DNA of 64,000 bases from Methylobacterium gossipiicola. Its GTDB lineage: Bacteria > Pseudomonadota > Alphaproteobacteria > Rhizobiales > Beijerinckiaceae. The notes under the pieces are model-generated. The model was not told where the DNA came from. It saw nothing but the letters and a program-made list of their open reading frames with translations, and did not search any database. This document shows, piece by piece, positions 63,857-64,000 of this stretch (positions are counted from its first letter, which is position 1; each line of letters begins with the position of its first letter). Location of the stretch: NCBI RefSeq assembly GCF_900113485.1, contig NZ_FOPM01000002.1:186001-250000 (forward strand). The letters run 5' to 3'. A program made the position numbers and the translations under genes.

Positions 63857-64000
63857 TCAGGCACCCGGCGCGAGGCCGGTGAGCTTGAGAACGAAGGCGA
63901 CGACGACGACCGAGACGAGGGAGAGCGGAAGGAACACCTTCCAGCCGAGCCGCATGAGCTGATCGTAGCGGTAGCGCGGCACCATGGCCTTCACCATGGC
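63857..64000 (-). CDS. nuoH: NADH-quinone oxidoreductase subunit H, C-terminal end only
   Basis: 47 codons before the stop, continuing past the window edge: [20 protein letters not shown] then [20 protein letters not shown] and TGLAPGA. The [20 protein letters not shown] block is the conserved end of NuoH. It lies 24 bp upstream of nuoI, in the expected order. Confidence 0.95.
   Translation of the reverse strand, partial: AMVKAMVPRYRYDQLMRLGWKVFLPLSLVSVVVVAFVLKLTGLAPGA

Overview
This 64 kb window is GC-rich and tightly packed, with many ATGA/GTGA start-stop overlaps. Its gene content points to a Rhizobiales alphaproteobacterium, most likely Methylobacterium/Methylorubrum or a close relative. 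That placement is an inference from the aerobic cobalamin pathway with CbtA/CbtB, the mcd-matB pair, BcsS and DUF1467 proteins, the gene order nuoHIJKLMN-birA-rnj-mce-DUF1467-proS-lolC-lolD-dnaE, and GTTC-N7-GTTC type SOS boxes. I saw no rRNA, tRNA, CRISPR array, insertion sequence or prophage.

Layout. Positions 1-4.3 kb hold malonyl-CoA synthetase and malonyl-CoA decarboxylase (malonate use) and an MFS exporter. Positions 4.3-25.5 kb hold a large cobalamin cluster: cobC, cbiB, cobQ, cobO and cobP on one side, and a promoter plus cobalamin riboswitch reading into cbtB-cbtA-DUF1636-cobW-cobN-cobG-cobH-cobI-cobJ on the other. An inverted cobK and then cobL-cobE-cobM-cobB follow. It encodes most of the oxygen-dependent route from precorrin-2 to adenosyl-GDP-cobinamide plus cobalt uptake. 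CobA, CobF, CobS/CobT and the last nucleotide-loop steps are not here. Positions 25.5-36.3 kb are a mixed region: an XRE regulator, a heme-oxygenase-like protein, a fosmidomycin-type exporter, an undecaprenyl-phosphate sugar transferase, a Zur/zinc-uptake locus with a palindromic operator, ExoD, BcsS, an SDR, a formyltransferase and a DUF2256 zinc ribbon. Positions 36.3-38.9 kb are a molybdoenzyme maturation operon (XdhC halves, MoeA-like, MocA-like). Positions 39-45 kb carry a periplasmic binding protein, a long IF-1, parC, recO, a lipoprotein and ChaC. Positions 45.2-64 kb are a long minus-strand core run: dnaE, lolD, lolC, proS, DUF1467, mce, rnj, birA and nuoN to nuoH (the last cut by the window edge).

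Most notable signals. (1) Palindromic repeats of about 95 bp sit in frame inside cobN (twice) and between genes (once), and a related, longer element sits inside birA. They stay open in the same reading frame and, being palindromic, encode nearly the same peptide from either strand, so they act as protein-coding repeats. (2) Upstream of dnaE, a 34-codon single-membrane-helix ORF lies just behind three GTTC motifs spaced by 7 bp (tandem SOS boxes). This resembles the arrangement of an SOS-induced small division inhibitor. A second SOS box precedes parC. (3) A likely small RNA of about 146 nt with its own promoter and intrinsic terminator lies between proS and the DUF1467 gene. (4) A 40-codon membrane ORF is translationally coupled to znuC behind a Zur-type palindrome.
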